This document shows, piece after piece, positions 56,677-64,000 of a stretch of 64,000 nucleotides of DNA (its first letter is position 1; the number at the start of each line of letters is the position of its first letter). Position numbers and translations under genes: made by a program. This stretch comes from Paludibacteraceae bacterium (lineage in GTDB: Bacteria; Bacteroidota; Bacteroidia; Bacteroidales; Paludibacteraceae): the NCBI GenBank assembly GCA_016285885.1, contig JAEERP010000013.1, forward strand, positions 21,907 through 85,906, read 5' to 3'. The notes beneath the pieces were generated by a model that was given only the letters and a program-made list of their open reading frames with translations, was not told the DNA's origin and ran no database searches.

Positions 56677-56700
56677 ATGAAAGTGAAAAAACATTCATAG
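56677..56700 (+). CDS. Seven-codon leader ORF upstream of pyrB
   Basis: ATG at 56677 encodes MKVKKHS and stops at 56698-56700. It sits between the promoter and the terminator hairpin. A short ORF here is as expected for an attenuator leader, but translation is not shown, and with seven codons it could also be chance. Confidence 0.3.
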   Translation: MKVKKHS

Positions 56701-56712
56701 AAAACTTAGGAA

Positions 56713-56748
56713 AAACCAATGCGATTCGGTTCGCATTGGTTTTTTTTT
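56713..56748 (+). terminator. Intrinsic terminator in the pyrBI leader (candidate attenuator)
   Basis: A perfect 12-bp stem (56713-56724 with 56731-56742), a 6-nt loop (TTCGGT) and a run of T residues. It ends only 18 nt before the pyrB ATG and is downstream of the promoter, so transcripts must pass it to reach pyrB. Confidence 0.85.
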
Positions 56749-56766
56749 GAAAAAAATAGAACTACT

Positions 56767-57675
56767 ATGGCTATAAAAAGTTTAGTATCCATTACGGACT
56801 ACTCGAAGGAGAAGATCCTTCAGATCCTGGAGAAGGCGGCGGAGTTCGAAAAGAACCCGAACCAGAAAATCCTTGACGGGAAGGTGGTGGCCACCCTTTT
56901 CTTCGAACCATCTACCCGCACAAGACTGAGTTTCGAGACGGCGGTGAACCGTCTGGGCGGACGCATCATCGGATTCGCCGACAAGGCTACCACGAGCGGA
57001 ACCAAGGGCGAAACGCTCAAGGACACGATCATCATGGTGAGCAACTATGCGGACCTCATCGTCATGCGTAACCCGATCGAGGGCGCCGCACGCTACGCTT
57101 CGGAGGTCTCCCGCGTGCCGGTCATCAACGCCGGCGACGGTGCCAACCAACACCCTACCCAGACGATGCTCGACCTCTACTCCATCAAGAAGACGCAGGG
57201 CAAGCTGGAGAACCTGAAGATCTGCATGGTGGGCGACCTGAAGTACGGACGCACCGTCCACTCCCTGATCATGGCCATGTACCACTTCAACCCGACCTTC
57301 TCCTTCATCGCCCCGAAGGAGCTGGAGATGCCGGAGGAGTACAAACTGTTCTGCAAAGAACACAACATCAAATTCGAGGAACATGCGGAGCTGAACGAGG
57401 CGAACATAGCGGATGCGGACATCCTCTACATGACCCGCGTGCAGAAGGAGCGCTTCACCGACCTCTACGAGTATGAGCGCGTGAAGGACGTCTATACCCT
57501 GCGCAACAAGATGCTGGAGAACACCAAACCGAACATGCGCATCCTCCACCCTCTCCCAAGGGTGAACGAGATAGACCAAGACGTGGACAACAACGAGAAA
57601 GCGTACTACTTCGAGCAAGCCCGCAACGGTGTCTTCGCGCGCCAAGCGGTCATCTGTGATTTGTTAGGCCTTTAA
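56767..57675 (+). CDS. pyrB: Aspartate carbamoyltransferase, catalytic subunit
   Basis: 303 aa from the ATG at 56767. An upstream in-frame start at 56719 would run through the terminator hairpin and is rejected. The carbamoyl-phosphate site [13 protein letters not shown] is at 45-57 and HPTQ at 129-132. It makes carbamoyl-aspartate, the first committed step of pyrimidine synthesis. pyrI follows after 10 nt. Confidence 0.97.
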   Translation: MAIKSLVSITDYSKEKILQILEKAAEFEKNPNQKILDGKVVATLFFEPSTRTRLSFETAVNRLGGRIIGFADKATTSGTKGETLKDTIIMVSNYADLIVMRNPIEGAARYASEVSRVPVINAGDGANQHPTQTMLDLYSIKKTQGKLENLKICMVGDLKYGRTVHSLIMAMYHFNPTFSFIAPKELEMPEEYKLFCKEHNIKFEEHAELNEANIADADILYMTRVQKERFTDLYEYERVKDVYTLRNKMLENTKPNMRILHPLPRVNEIDQDVDNNEKAYYFEQARNGVFARQAVICDLLGL

Positions 57676-57685
57676 TCATTCAATA

Positions 57686-58162
57686 ATGAGCAACATGGAA
57701 AAAGAAAAAGGAACAAAAGAGTTGAAGGTTGCCGCCCTGAAGAACGGGACCGTCATCGACCACATACCGTCGGAGAAACTGTTCAAGGTAATCTCCATCC
57801 TCGGTTTGGAGCACCTTCCGAACCAAGTCACCTTCGGCTACAACCTGGAGAGCAAACGCCTCGGGAAGAAAGCCATCATCAAGGTGGCCGACAAATACTT
57901 CACCCAGGCGGAGGTGAACAAGATCGCCATCACCGCCCCGTCCGCAAAGATCAACATCATCAAGGACTACGAGGTGAGCAAGAAGATGGAGCTGCAATTG
58001 CCTGACGAGATCATCGGCACGGCCAAATGCCGCAACCCGAAGTGCATCACCAACAACGAGCCGATGCTCTCCAAATTCAGGACCATCGACAAGAGCAAGG
58101 CACTCCTCAAATGCTTCTACTGCGAACGTATCGCACAGGCGGAGGAGTTGGAGATATTGTAA
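57686..58162 (+). CDS. pyrI: Aspartate carbamoyltransferase, regulatory subunit
   Basis: 158 aa. The N-terminal nucleotide-binding domain starts GTVIDHIPS. The zinc site is Cys115, Cys120, Cys143 and Cys146 (CRNPKC...CFYC). It joins the catalytic trimers into the allosteric holoenzyme, inhibited by CTP in the enteric enzyme. Met4 is an alternative start. No other pyr genes are in the window. Confidence 0.96.
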   Translation: MSNMEKEKGTKELKVAALKNGTVIDHIPSEKLFKVISILGLEHLPNQVTFGYNLESKRLGKKAIIKVADKYFTQAEVNKIAITAPSAKINIIKDYEVSKKMELQLPDEIIGTAKCRNPKCITNNEPMLSKFRTIDKSKALLKCFYCERIAQAEELEIL

Positions 58163-58204
58163 GCCTACCCGTCTATCGGACGGAGACGAATAAAAAGGAC
58201 AAGC

Positions 58205-58240
58205 GAGGGTGCGTCAAAAGATAGCTGTTGACGCACCCTC
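58205..58240 (+). terminator. Hairpin downstream of pyrI
   Basis: A perfect 13-bp stem (GAGGGTGCGTCAA with TTGACGCACCCTC) and a 10-nt loop, 42 nt after pyrI. It has no real T-tract (ATCATTTATC), so it may stabilise the 3' end or terminate weakly. The rest of 58163-58447 shows no gene. Confidence 0.55.
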
Positions 58241-58447
58241 ATCATTTATCGGCAGGTCATCATGCTTCCCCACACAAGGGATATATGTTCCTTTTACCAC
58301 GATGGCTTTGCCGTGTCGGATATTTCACAATCATCTACTATTTAGCTATTTACGATCTACAATTCCTGGGAAACGGAAAGTATAGCCCCTTCTACTATGT
58401 AAAAATATCAACTCCTCGTTTATTTTACTTGTTTTCCCGATAATTAT

Positions 58448-58478
58448 GTTGCGTTTTTTCAGAAAAAACATATATTTG
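58448..58478 (+). promoter_or_regulatory. Promoter of the 1,474-aa surface protein gene
   Basis: GTTG ending at 58451, a 19-nt spacer and TATATTTG at 58471-58478. The leader is about 110 nt. Confidence 0.65.
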
Positions 58479-58595
58479 TAATAATTATATACTTCGTTTT
58501 TACATTCATGGTGTGTATAAATCAACAAAGTGCTATTTAATATGAACGCATGGGCTCAATGGGCCTATGATATTGGTTGTTAATAATATATTGTT

Positions 58596-61500
58596 ATGCT
58601 TATGTGTGAAATTTTTACCAAAAAATTCCAAAGGCCTTGCATAAGTCATGGTCTGCGACGGAAGGGATGGATAGTGTTGTCCATGCTCTTTTCCCTATTG
58701 TTCTTTTCGTATCAGTCGGCCGCAGCTGCCGAAGTAGTTTACGGAGTATTCAACGAGAGTGAATCCACCTTCACCTTGAAGTACGGGGAAGATCCCGGCG
58801 AGGGCACCTACACCTACGCTCCGGAATTGCCTTCCGGCTACATTTGGGAGGTGGCGTGGGAAGCAGATCCCAGTTCAAATATACCTAAAAGTGTCTGGAA
58901 GTCTGGCACCACATACCTAAACGGACATCAGGGGGTAGAAAAGGTGGTCATAGACCCGACTGTCAAGTCATACCGTCCCACCACTCTTGCGGGATGGTTT
59001 TATCATTTACATGCAAAAACGATCGAAGGGATGGAGAATCTAGTGACGGATGATGTAACCAGCATGGAATCCATGTTCGAAGGATGTGCCAATTTACAAT
59101 CGGTGAATCTGAGCAGTCTCAACACGAGCAAGGTGACCAACATGAATTACATGTTTGCCGGATCTGGCCTTAAATCACTGGATATCAAAAATTTCAACAC
59201 AACGAATCTGAGAGACATGTCCGGAATGTTCCATACCGTGCTAGGCATAGAAGTGCTGGATCTGAGCAACATGGACATTACATACGTGAAAGATGCGTGG
59301 AGGGTATTTGGAACAGAAGGAGGCGCTACTAAAAATTTGCGCACCATTATCGTCAACGACAGTTGGGATAAGTCACACTTCGCAGATGACTCCGAGCACC
59401 CGGACCAATTCGCAGGTTGTACAAAATTGGTTGGCGGTAAAGGAACAACCTTTAAGGGGGCCGGTAGCATCTATGCGCACATTGATGGCGGAGAGGATGA
59501 TCCGGGCTATTTCACGTCGATGGAGGATCTTAAGCCGTATGCCATACCGTACGACATTCATTATGATATATCGGGCCGTGTTGACTCACTTGCCTTAAGG
59601 TTGTGTTACGGTGTCGACGCACCTAATGCACACAAGTTTAACAAAGGGAAATGGATTCTCAATCAAGACACGATTGATGGTGCGAAAGTGACAAACATTG
59701 TGATTGATCCATCGATGAAAGCCTATCGTCCGACTTCCCTCGTCAATTGGTTCAACGGCTTTTCCCGGATAAAAACAATTGAAGGGATGGAGAATCTGGT
59801 GACGGATTCTGTCAGAAGCATGGCTAGCATGTTCAGGGGATGTTCCTCCCTCGTTTCATTAGATTTAAGTCATTTCCGCACCGGTCAGGTTACCAGCATG
59901 AAGGGCATGTTCATGAGCTGCGGTTCAATTGAATCATTGGATGTGAGTTCGTTTGACACACGTAATGTAACGAGCATGGTTCAGATGTTCTGCGATTGTC
60001 ACTCCCTCCGTTCGTTGGATCTGAGTTCATTCAACACCAATAACGTTACGGATATGATATACATGTTTAGGGACTGTAACAAATGCGCCAACTTGAATTT
60101 GACAAGTTTTAACACCCAAAACATCACCTCCATGAACGGTATGTTTATCAATTGTAAGAGTCTGGACACACTGGATCTATCCAGTTTCGACACCCGCAAA
60201 GTGACCGATATGGAATACATGTTCCACAATGACTCTTCCTTGACGACCATTTTCGTAAGTGATTGTTGGCGGACGGACTCGCTCACCGCACACGATAACA
60301 TGTTCAAAGGGTGTGTCTCACTAGTTGGAGAAAAAGGCACAGCCTTCGACCTTAATCATACGGATAAGTCTTACGCCCACATCGATGAGGGGGAAGGAAA
60401 TCCGGGCTATCTTTCTTACGGACGACAAGTTTATATCGAACGAGAGGGAGGTGTCCTTACTTTCCGCTATGGCATCGCTTCCGATAATTCATACATCTTA
60501 CGCCAGAATGGCGAGCAAGGCATAGATTACTTCTGGCAGAGCAAAGTGAATCCAGACCTATCCGGAGGTAAACTTTATCCGGAAAACGACACGTTGGTTG
60601 TTATCGACCCTTCCATGAAGGCTTTCAAACCGTACACATTAAAGAATATGTTCGATGGGTTCAAGGGAATTAAGCATATTGTAGGATTGGATAATTTGGT
60701 TACGGACAACGTGACCGACATGAGTAGGATGTTCAATGATTGTAACAGCCTCGATTCATTGTATCTTGGTTCATTTAAGACGGACTATGTGACCGATATG
60801 AGCGGCATGTTCAACGAATGCTATCAACTCCGATCATTGTACCTTCGCTCATTTAAGACGGGTAACGTGACCGACATGAGCAGCATGTTCGCCGATTGCC
60901 TACGCCTCACCTCTCTGGATTTAAGCTCCTTCAACACGAGCAACGTGACCGACATGAATCACATGTTCCACTCAATGGCTTCTTTGAAAGCATTTGACCT
61001 GAGAGAGTTTAACACGAAGAAAGTCACTAACATGAGCGGCATGTTCTTTGGATGCCAATCGCTTACGGAGATTGATATCAAAAACTTTGAAACAGCCGAA
61101 GTGACAGATATGTCCGGTATGTTCGCAGATTGCAGAAAACTGGCATCCATAAAGCATAGTTTAAATACCAAGAACGTGACAACCATGAATAACATGTTCG
61201 GAAGTTGCTATAACCTTACGTACATGACCCAAATAACCCATACGACGGCCACGCTGAAGGACATGAGCTATATGTTTTCCGCCTGTGAAAAAATTGCCAT
61301 CATCGATCTGCGGCTCTTTGATACTAAGAATGTAACCAACATGAACTGTATGTTCGCTGGGTGCACCAATTTGAAGCATATTGTAGTTGGTGATAAATGG
61401 AGTACAGCCTCCTTGGAGAAAGGTTATTATATTTTTGATGAATGTACAAATCTAGTCGGCAAATTAGGCACGAAATATAATGCAGCCATACATTATGACT

Positions 61501-63020
61501 CAATAAGCCACATACGCATAGATTCAGCCTATGCACACGTGGATGGGGAAGGTGGAAAGCCTGGGTATTTAACCGATGAACTCGTTCGGTATTTCGTGGC
61601 GGATTCAAGCGCACACACGTTGACGCTTTACCAAGGCTCATATATTCCGAAGAATGCGGTCACATTTAATTCCATCATGTTCAATAACAGCGATACTGTG
61701 CCTTGGAAAGACACCCGTTCGTTTGTTGACACGATCATAATCGATCCGACCTTCGCTTATTTAGAAAGCTATGCGAATATAGACAACGGATTCCCATTAA
61801 ATTATTGGTTCTATGGGTTCGAACGGCTGAAGCGTATCAAGGGCCTTGAGAATCTCGAGATCAGCGTTATGAATTATACGTTCTATGGATGCAAAGATCT
61901 TGAATATATCGATCTGTCCACTCTCAGATTCAACCGTTCAGTCAATTCATGTAATACCTTTAACGGTGCATTTGCCGGTTGTTCCTCCTTGAAAAAAATC
62001 ATCGTGGGGGATGATGTGCCGATGGCGATTGCTTATCAAGGCATGTTCGACGGATGTGACGCCTTAGTTGGAGGCTACGGGTCGAAAGTTAGTGACTTTA
62101 ACGATTACCGTTTGGCAGCGCGTGTGGATGACCCCGACAAGTCCACAGGTGTGTTCACCTACTACAAATCAAGCATCATCTACAATTTGGATGGTGGCGC
62201 ATGGAAAGATGGAAAGAAAGGTGTGGAAGAATTTGAGTTCCGGGATTGTCCTCTAACGATTAGCGACCCTGTCAAGGAGGATTACATTTTCGTTGGCTGG
62301 GAGGTCTCCCAAGAGGGTGGCTCGATCACGAGACTTGACACGCTCTCCACCTTGACGATCAATCAGGAGGATTTCTTCAACGTTCCATACACATGTACCG
62401 CTTTGTGGCAAAAGGATGGGTTTGTCATCAACTATATGGTGGATGGTGAATTGTATATGAGGGATACATTGGCCAGTGGTACCCCTATCACGCACGAAAG
62501 CATTCCTGCGCCTAAGAAGACCGGTTATACTTTTAAAGGATGGATAGGAAAGAAAGGCACGCCAACAACAATGCCGGACTATGATCTCACCTTTAACGCA
62601 CTCTTCACCGTGAATGATTATGTCCTCACCTACAAGGTGGATGACAAGGTTTATCAGAAAGATACCATCGCTTTCGGTGATACGATTACGCCGATAGCCG
62701 GGCCTGCGAAGAAGGGCTATACATTTGACGGATGGGTAGGATTGCCGGAGACGATGCCGGCCGAGGACATTACAGTGACGGGCCTATACGTCCAAAGTAC
62801 AGGCCTCTCATCGATCGGAAATGACGGGTTGCGCATCTGGACATCCGACGGGTCTCTCTTTATCCATGCATCCGCCGATTCTCCTTACCGCATCTATGAT
62901 GCGCGTGGCACCCTCATTGCGGAAGGCGTCGCCAAGGATGTGACGCGAGTACCGCTTCCTCGCCAAGCCATCTACGTCATAGAGATCAAAGGACAAAAGG
63001 CCAAATTCGTTGTATACTAG
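58596..63020 (+). CDS. BspA/DUF285-type repeat surface protein with InlB-like repeats
   Basis: 1,474 aa. A basic N-terminus leads into a signal sequence (GWIVLSMLFSLLFFSYQSAA). Three blocks of DUF285-type repeats of ~23-26 residues follow, of the form MFEGCANLQSVNLSSLNTSK with V-T/D-M--MF spacing (about 145-330, 370-560 and 680-945). Between the blocks are similar modules ending AHID/VDGGE-DPGY. From ~1,185, three InlB-like repeats (YTFKGWIGKKG, YTFDGWVG) precede a C-terminal T9SS-like domain (~1,400-1,474). It is probably a surface-attached adhesin. Met3 is another possible start. Confidence 0.82.
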   Translation: MLMCEIFTKKFQRPCISHGLRRKGWIVLSMLFSLLFFSYQSAAAAEVVYGVFNESESTFTLKYGEDPGEGTYTYAPELPSGYIWEVAWEADPSSNIPKSVWKSGTTYLNGHQGVEKVVIDPTVKSYRPTTLAGWFYHLHAKTIEGMENLVTDDVTSMESMFEGCANLQSVNLSSLNTSKVTNMNYMFAGSGLKSLDIKNFNTTNLRDMSGMFHTVLGIEVLDLSNMDITYVKDAWRVFGTEGGATKNLRTIIVNDSWDKSHFADDSEHPDQFAGCTKLVGGKGTTFKGAGSIYAHIDGGEDDPGYFTSMEDLKPYAIPYDIHYDISGRVDSLALRLCYGVDAPNAHKFNKGKWILNQDTIDGAKVTNIVIDPSMKAYRPTSLVNWFNGFSRIKTIEGMENLVTDSVRSMASMFRGCSSLVSLDLSHFRTGQVTSMKGMFMSCGSIESLDVSSFDTRNVTSMVQMFCDCHSLRSLDLSSFNTNNVTDMIYMFRDCNKCANLNLTSFNTQNITSMNGMFINCKSLDTLDLSSFDTRKVTDMEYMFHNDSSLTTIFVSDCWRTDSLTAHDNMFKGCVSLVGEKGTAFDLNHTDKSYAHIDEGEGNPGYLSYGRQVYIEREGGVLTFRYGIASDNSYILRQNGEQGIDYFWQSKVNPDLSGGKLYPENDTLVVIDPSMKAFKPYTLKNMFDGFKGIKHIVGLDNLVTDNVTDMSRMFNDCNSLDSLYLGSFKTDYVTDMSGMFNECYQLRSLYLRSFKTGNVTDMSSMFADCLRLTSLDLSSFNTSNVTDMNHMFHSMASLKAFDLREFNTKKVTNMSGMFFGCQSLTEIDIKNFETAEVTDMSGMFADCRKLASIKHSLNTKNVTTMNNMFGSCYNLTYMTQITHTTATLKDMSYMFSACEKIAIIDLRLFDTKNVTNMNCMFAGCTNLKHIVVGDKWSTASLEKGYYIFDECTNLVGKLGTKYNAAIHYDSISHIRIDSAYAHVDGEGGKPGYLTDELVRYFVADSSAHTLTLYQGSYIPKNAVTFNSIMFNNSDTVPWKDTRSFVDTIIIDPTFAYLESYANIDNGFPLNYWFYGFERLKRIKGLENLEISVMNYTFYGCKDLEYIDLSTLRFNRSVNSCNTFNGAFAGCSSLKKIIVGDDVPMAIAYQGMFDGCDALVGGYGSKVSDFNDYRLAARVDDPDKSTGVFTYYKSSIIYNLDGGAWKDGKKGVEEFEFRDCPLTISDPVKEDYIFVGWEVSQEGGSITRLDTLSTLTINQEDFFNVPYTCTALWQKDGFVINYMVDGELYMRDTLASGTPITHESIPAPKKTGYTFKGWIGKKGTPTTMPDYDLTFNALFTVNDYVLTYKVDDKVYQKDTIAFGDTITPIAGPAKKGYTFDGWVGLPETMPAEDITVTGLYVQSTGLSSIGNDGLRIWTSDGSLFIHASADSPYRIYDARGTLIAEGVAKDVTRVPLPRQAIYVIEIKGQKAKFVVY

Positions 63021-63043
63021 CGCTATTTGAGACTCTAATAAAG

Positions 63044-63082
63044 ACCGCGACGGCACTGGTTCGTGTGCCGTCGCGGTTTTTT
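63044..63082 (+). terminator. Intrinsic terminator after the 1,474-aa gene
   Basis: Perfect 13-bp GC-rich stem (63044-63056 with 63065-63077) with an 8-nt loop and a run of T residues. Confidence 0.92.
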
Positions 63083-63134
63083 AGTATCATTTAGGGAAAC
63101 GAATATTTTCCGCGACACAAACATCGCAAAGCTG

Positions 63135-63475
63135 ACTTTTGCCCCTACAGGGAGAAATTTGCCATGCCTCATACCACACCAGGGCGATGCCCTGGGCTAT
63201 GTAAAGGGGTGCCCCTGCGGGGCGAATCAGCGCCGTCATAGTTGTGAATGTGAGGTGTACAGACAATGTATGTGCTAGTTCGGCCCTGTAAGAACATATC
63301 CGCACATCCCAAAGGAATCCTGCTAGGCGAGACATTACCACTATCGATACGAATAAGGGAACCCAGCCCCGTGTGATCCCCTCCCGTCCGCCCTGTAAGG
63401 GCATCAACATTATCTAGCCCAGGGCACCGCCCTGGGAAAACGAACGGAGGTTCAAATTCGCCCTGTAAGGGCAAA
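63135..63475. repeat. REP cluster without a transposase gene
   Basis: Same palindrome set as the clusters at 35.5 and 36.5 kb: GCCCCTACAGGG (63141-63152), CCAGGGCGATGCCCTGG, GCCCCTGCGGGGC (63211-63223), GCCCTGTAAGGGC (63390-63402), CCCAGGGC/GCCCTGGG (63419-63436) and GCCCTGTAAGGGC (63460-63472). The sequence between is longer and diverged. The order is conserved. Confidence 0.85.
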
Positions 63476-63498
63476 AGAAACATAAATTGGAGATACAA

Positions 63499-63531
63499 CG
63501 CCCGGGACTCGAACCCGCGACCCCGACCTTG
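63499..63531 (-). pseudogene. Truncated tRNA-Gly-like fragment, copy 1
   Basis: Minus strand CAAGGTCGGGGTCGCGGG then TTCGAGTCCCG: the 3' side of the anticodon stem, variable loop and T-arm as found in tRNA-Gly(GCC). The 5' half is missing, replaced by CATGGC repeats (63533-63550), and the outer T-stem pair is broken. Confidence 0.6.
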
Positions 63532-63581
63532 TCATGGCCATGGCCATGGCACACACAAACAAATCACACCTACCTCCACCA

Positions 63582-63610
63582 AACAAAAAAAGGACGCCTT
63601 CCAGCGTCCT
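63582..63610 (-). terminator. Terminator after tRNA-Leu copy 1
   Basis: Minus strand AGGACGC, loop TGGAAG, GCGTCCT, then seven T residues. Confidence 0.85.
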
Positions 63611-63639
63611 TCTATTCTTCTGTCCTCCCTACGGAAAAG

Positions 63640-63724
63640 TACCGCAGGCGGGACTTGAACCCGCACGAACATTTCTGTTCAAAGGATTTTAAGTCCTTCG
63701 TGTCTACCATTCCACCACTGCGGC
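63640..63724 (-). tRNA. tRNA-Leu (TAA), copy 1
   Basis: 85 nt, class II with a long variable arm (GAACAGAAATGTTC). Anticodon loop CTTAAAA gives TAA. The acceptor GCCGCAG pairs with CTGCGGT (one G-T). Identical to copy 2, 255 bp away. Confidence 0.95.
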
Positions 63725-63751
63725 TTCCTTAGAGCGCCTAAAATATAGGAA

Positions 63752-63784
63752 CGCCCGGGACTCGAACCCGCGACCCCGACCTTG
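63752..63784 (-). pseudogene. Truncated tRNA-Gly-like fragment, copy 2
   Basis: Same 33-nt core as copy 1. Here the preceding bases (GGCGGTAGGACATCCGTTGG) look partly tRNA-like but do not pair into a D-arm or anticodon stem. Not a functional tRNA. Confidence 0.55.
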
Positions 63785-63841
63785 CCAACGGATGTCCTAC
63801 CGCCTCATGGAACAAAAAAACGATTACCTACCACCACAAAC

Positions 63842-63866
63842 AAAAAAGGACGCCTTCCAGCGTCCT
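63842..63866 (-). terminator. Terminator after tRNA-Leu copy 2
   Basis: Same hairpin as copy 1 with six T residues. Confidence 0.85.
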
Positions 63867-63894
63867 CTATTTCTCTGTCCTCCCTACGGAAAAG

Positions 63895-63979
63895 TACCGC
63901 AGGCGGGACTTGAACCCGCACGAACATTTCTGTTCAAAGGATTTTAAGTCCTTCGTGTCTACCATTCCACCACTGCGGC
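63895..63979 (-). tRNA. tRNA-Leu (TAA), copy 2
   Basis: 85 nt, sequence identical to copy 1, including 21 nt of 5' flank (63980-64000). The array may continue beyond the right edge. Confidence 0.95.
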
Positions 63980-64000
63980 TTCCTTAGAGCGCCTAAAATA

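Noticed and set aside
56719..56766. Upstream in-frame start for pyrB
   Set aside because: The added codons would run through the terminator hairpin and give a Phe-rich N-terminus not seen in ATCases; the ATG at 56767 is normal.
63533..63550. CATGGC triple repeat as a regulatory site
   Set aside because: A short simple repeat inside a degenerate tRNA region; no sign of function.

Overview
The window reads as chromosomal DNA of a member of the order Bacteroidales. Four things point there. The core gene order is rpsU - xerC - hpf - tRNA cluster - tuf - tRNA-Trp - secE - nusG - rplK/A/J/L - rpoB - rpoC - DUF3467. The promoters are of the Bacteroidetes type (TTTG, about 20 nt, TAnnTTTG) and occur upstream of many genes. 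There are uppS-bamA and DUF6089 neighbours, and several large secreted proteins end in T9SS-like C-terminal domains. Genus cannot be set from this window.

Layout. 1-1.9 kb (minus strand): DUF6089 barrel protein, uppS and the start of bamA. 2.1-2.2 kb: a candidate small RNA with its own promoter and terminator. 2.4-5.1 kb: a lone conjugative coupling ATPase (T4CP) with no relaxase or tra genes beside it. 5.3-5.8 kb: a Cys/Met/His-rich lipoprotein. 6.0-9.8 kb: a tyrosine ammonia-lyase, a FabG-type reductase, a LolA-like carrier and a lipoprotein; this set recalls part of a flexirubin/aryl-polyene locus, but the ketosynthases are absent here. 9.9-13.2 kb: a stand-alone TonB-plug-like protein and a BspA-type LRR protein with an internal duplication. 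13.3-28.2 kb (minus strand): the transcription/translation block with five tRNAs. 28.4-35.3 kb: pepT, a TM2 protein, a lipoprotein-barrel fusion, an NSS-family transporter with an overlapping 39-aa membrane peptide, a barrel protein and ldcA.

35.4-36.6 kb holds a REP/RAYT locus. Two near-identical 169-bp palindrome-rich repeats flank a REP-associated tyrosine transposase gene that carries a one-base frameshift. A third, diverged repeat cluster lies at 63.1-63.5 kb. Next come a lamin-tail-domain protein, asd, and a minus-strand operon of a 4,111-aa multi-repeat surface protein, an OmpA-family protein and a small membrane protein (53.8-39.3 kb).

54.4-58.2 kb contains a membrane pyrophosphatase and pyrBI. 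The pyrBI genes sit behind a leader with a promoter, a 7-codon ORF and an intrinsic terminator, which looks like an attenuator. 58.6-63.0 kb encodes a 1,474-aa protein with DUF285-type repeats and InlB-like repeats. The window ends in a tandem array of identical tRNA-Leu(TAA) genes, each followed by a terminator and a truncated tRNA-Gly-like fragment.

The genes seem to work in four groups: gene expression machinery, envelope biogenesis (bamA, uppS, ldcA, LolA-like, OmpA), surface display of giant repeat proteins, and a small set of metabolic genes (asd, pyrBI, pepT, tyrosine ammonia-lyase). No CRISPR array, prophage or complete insertion sequence was seen.
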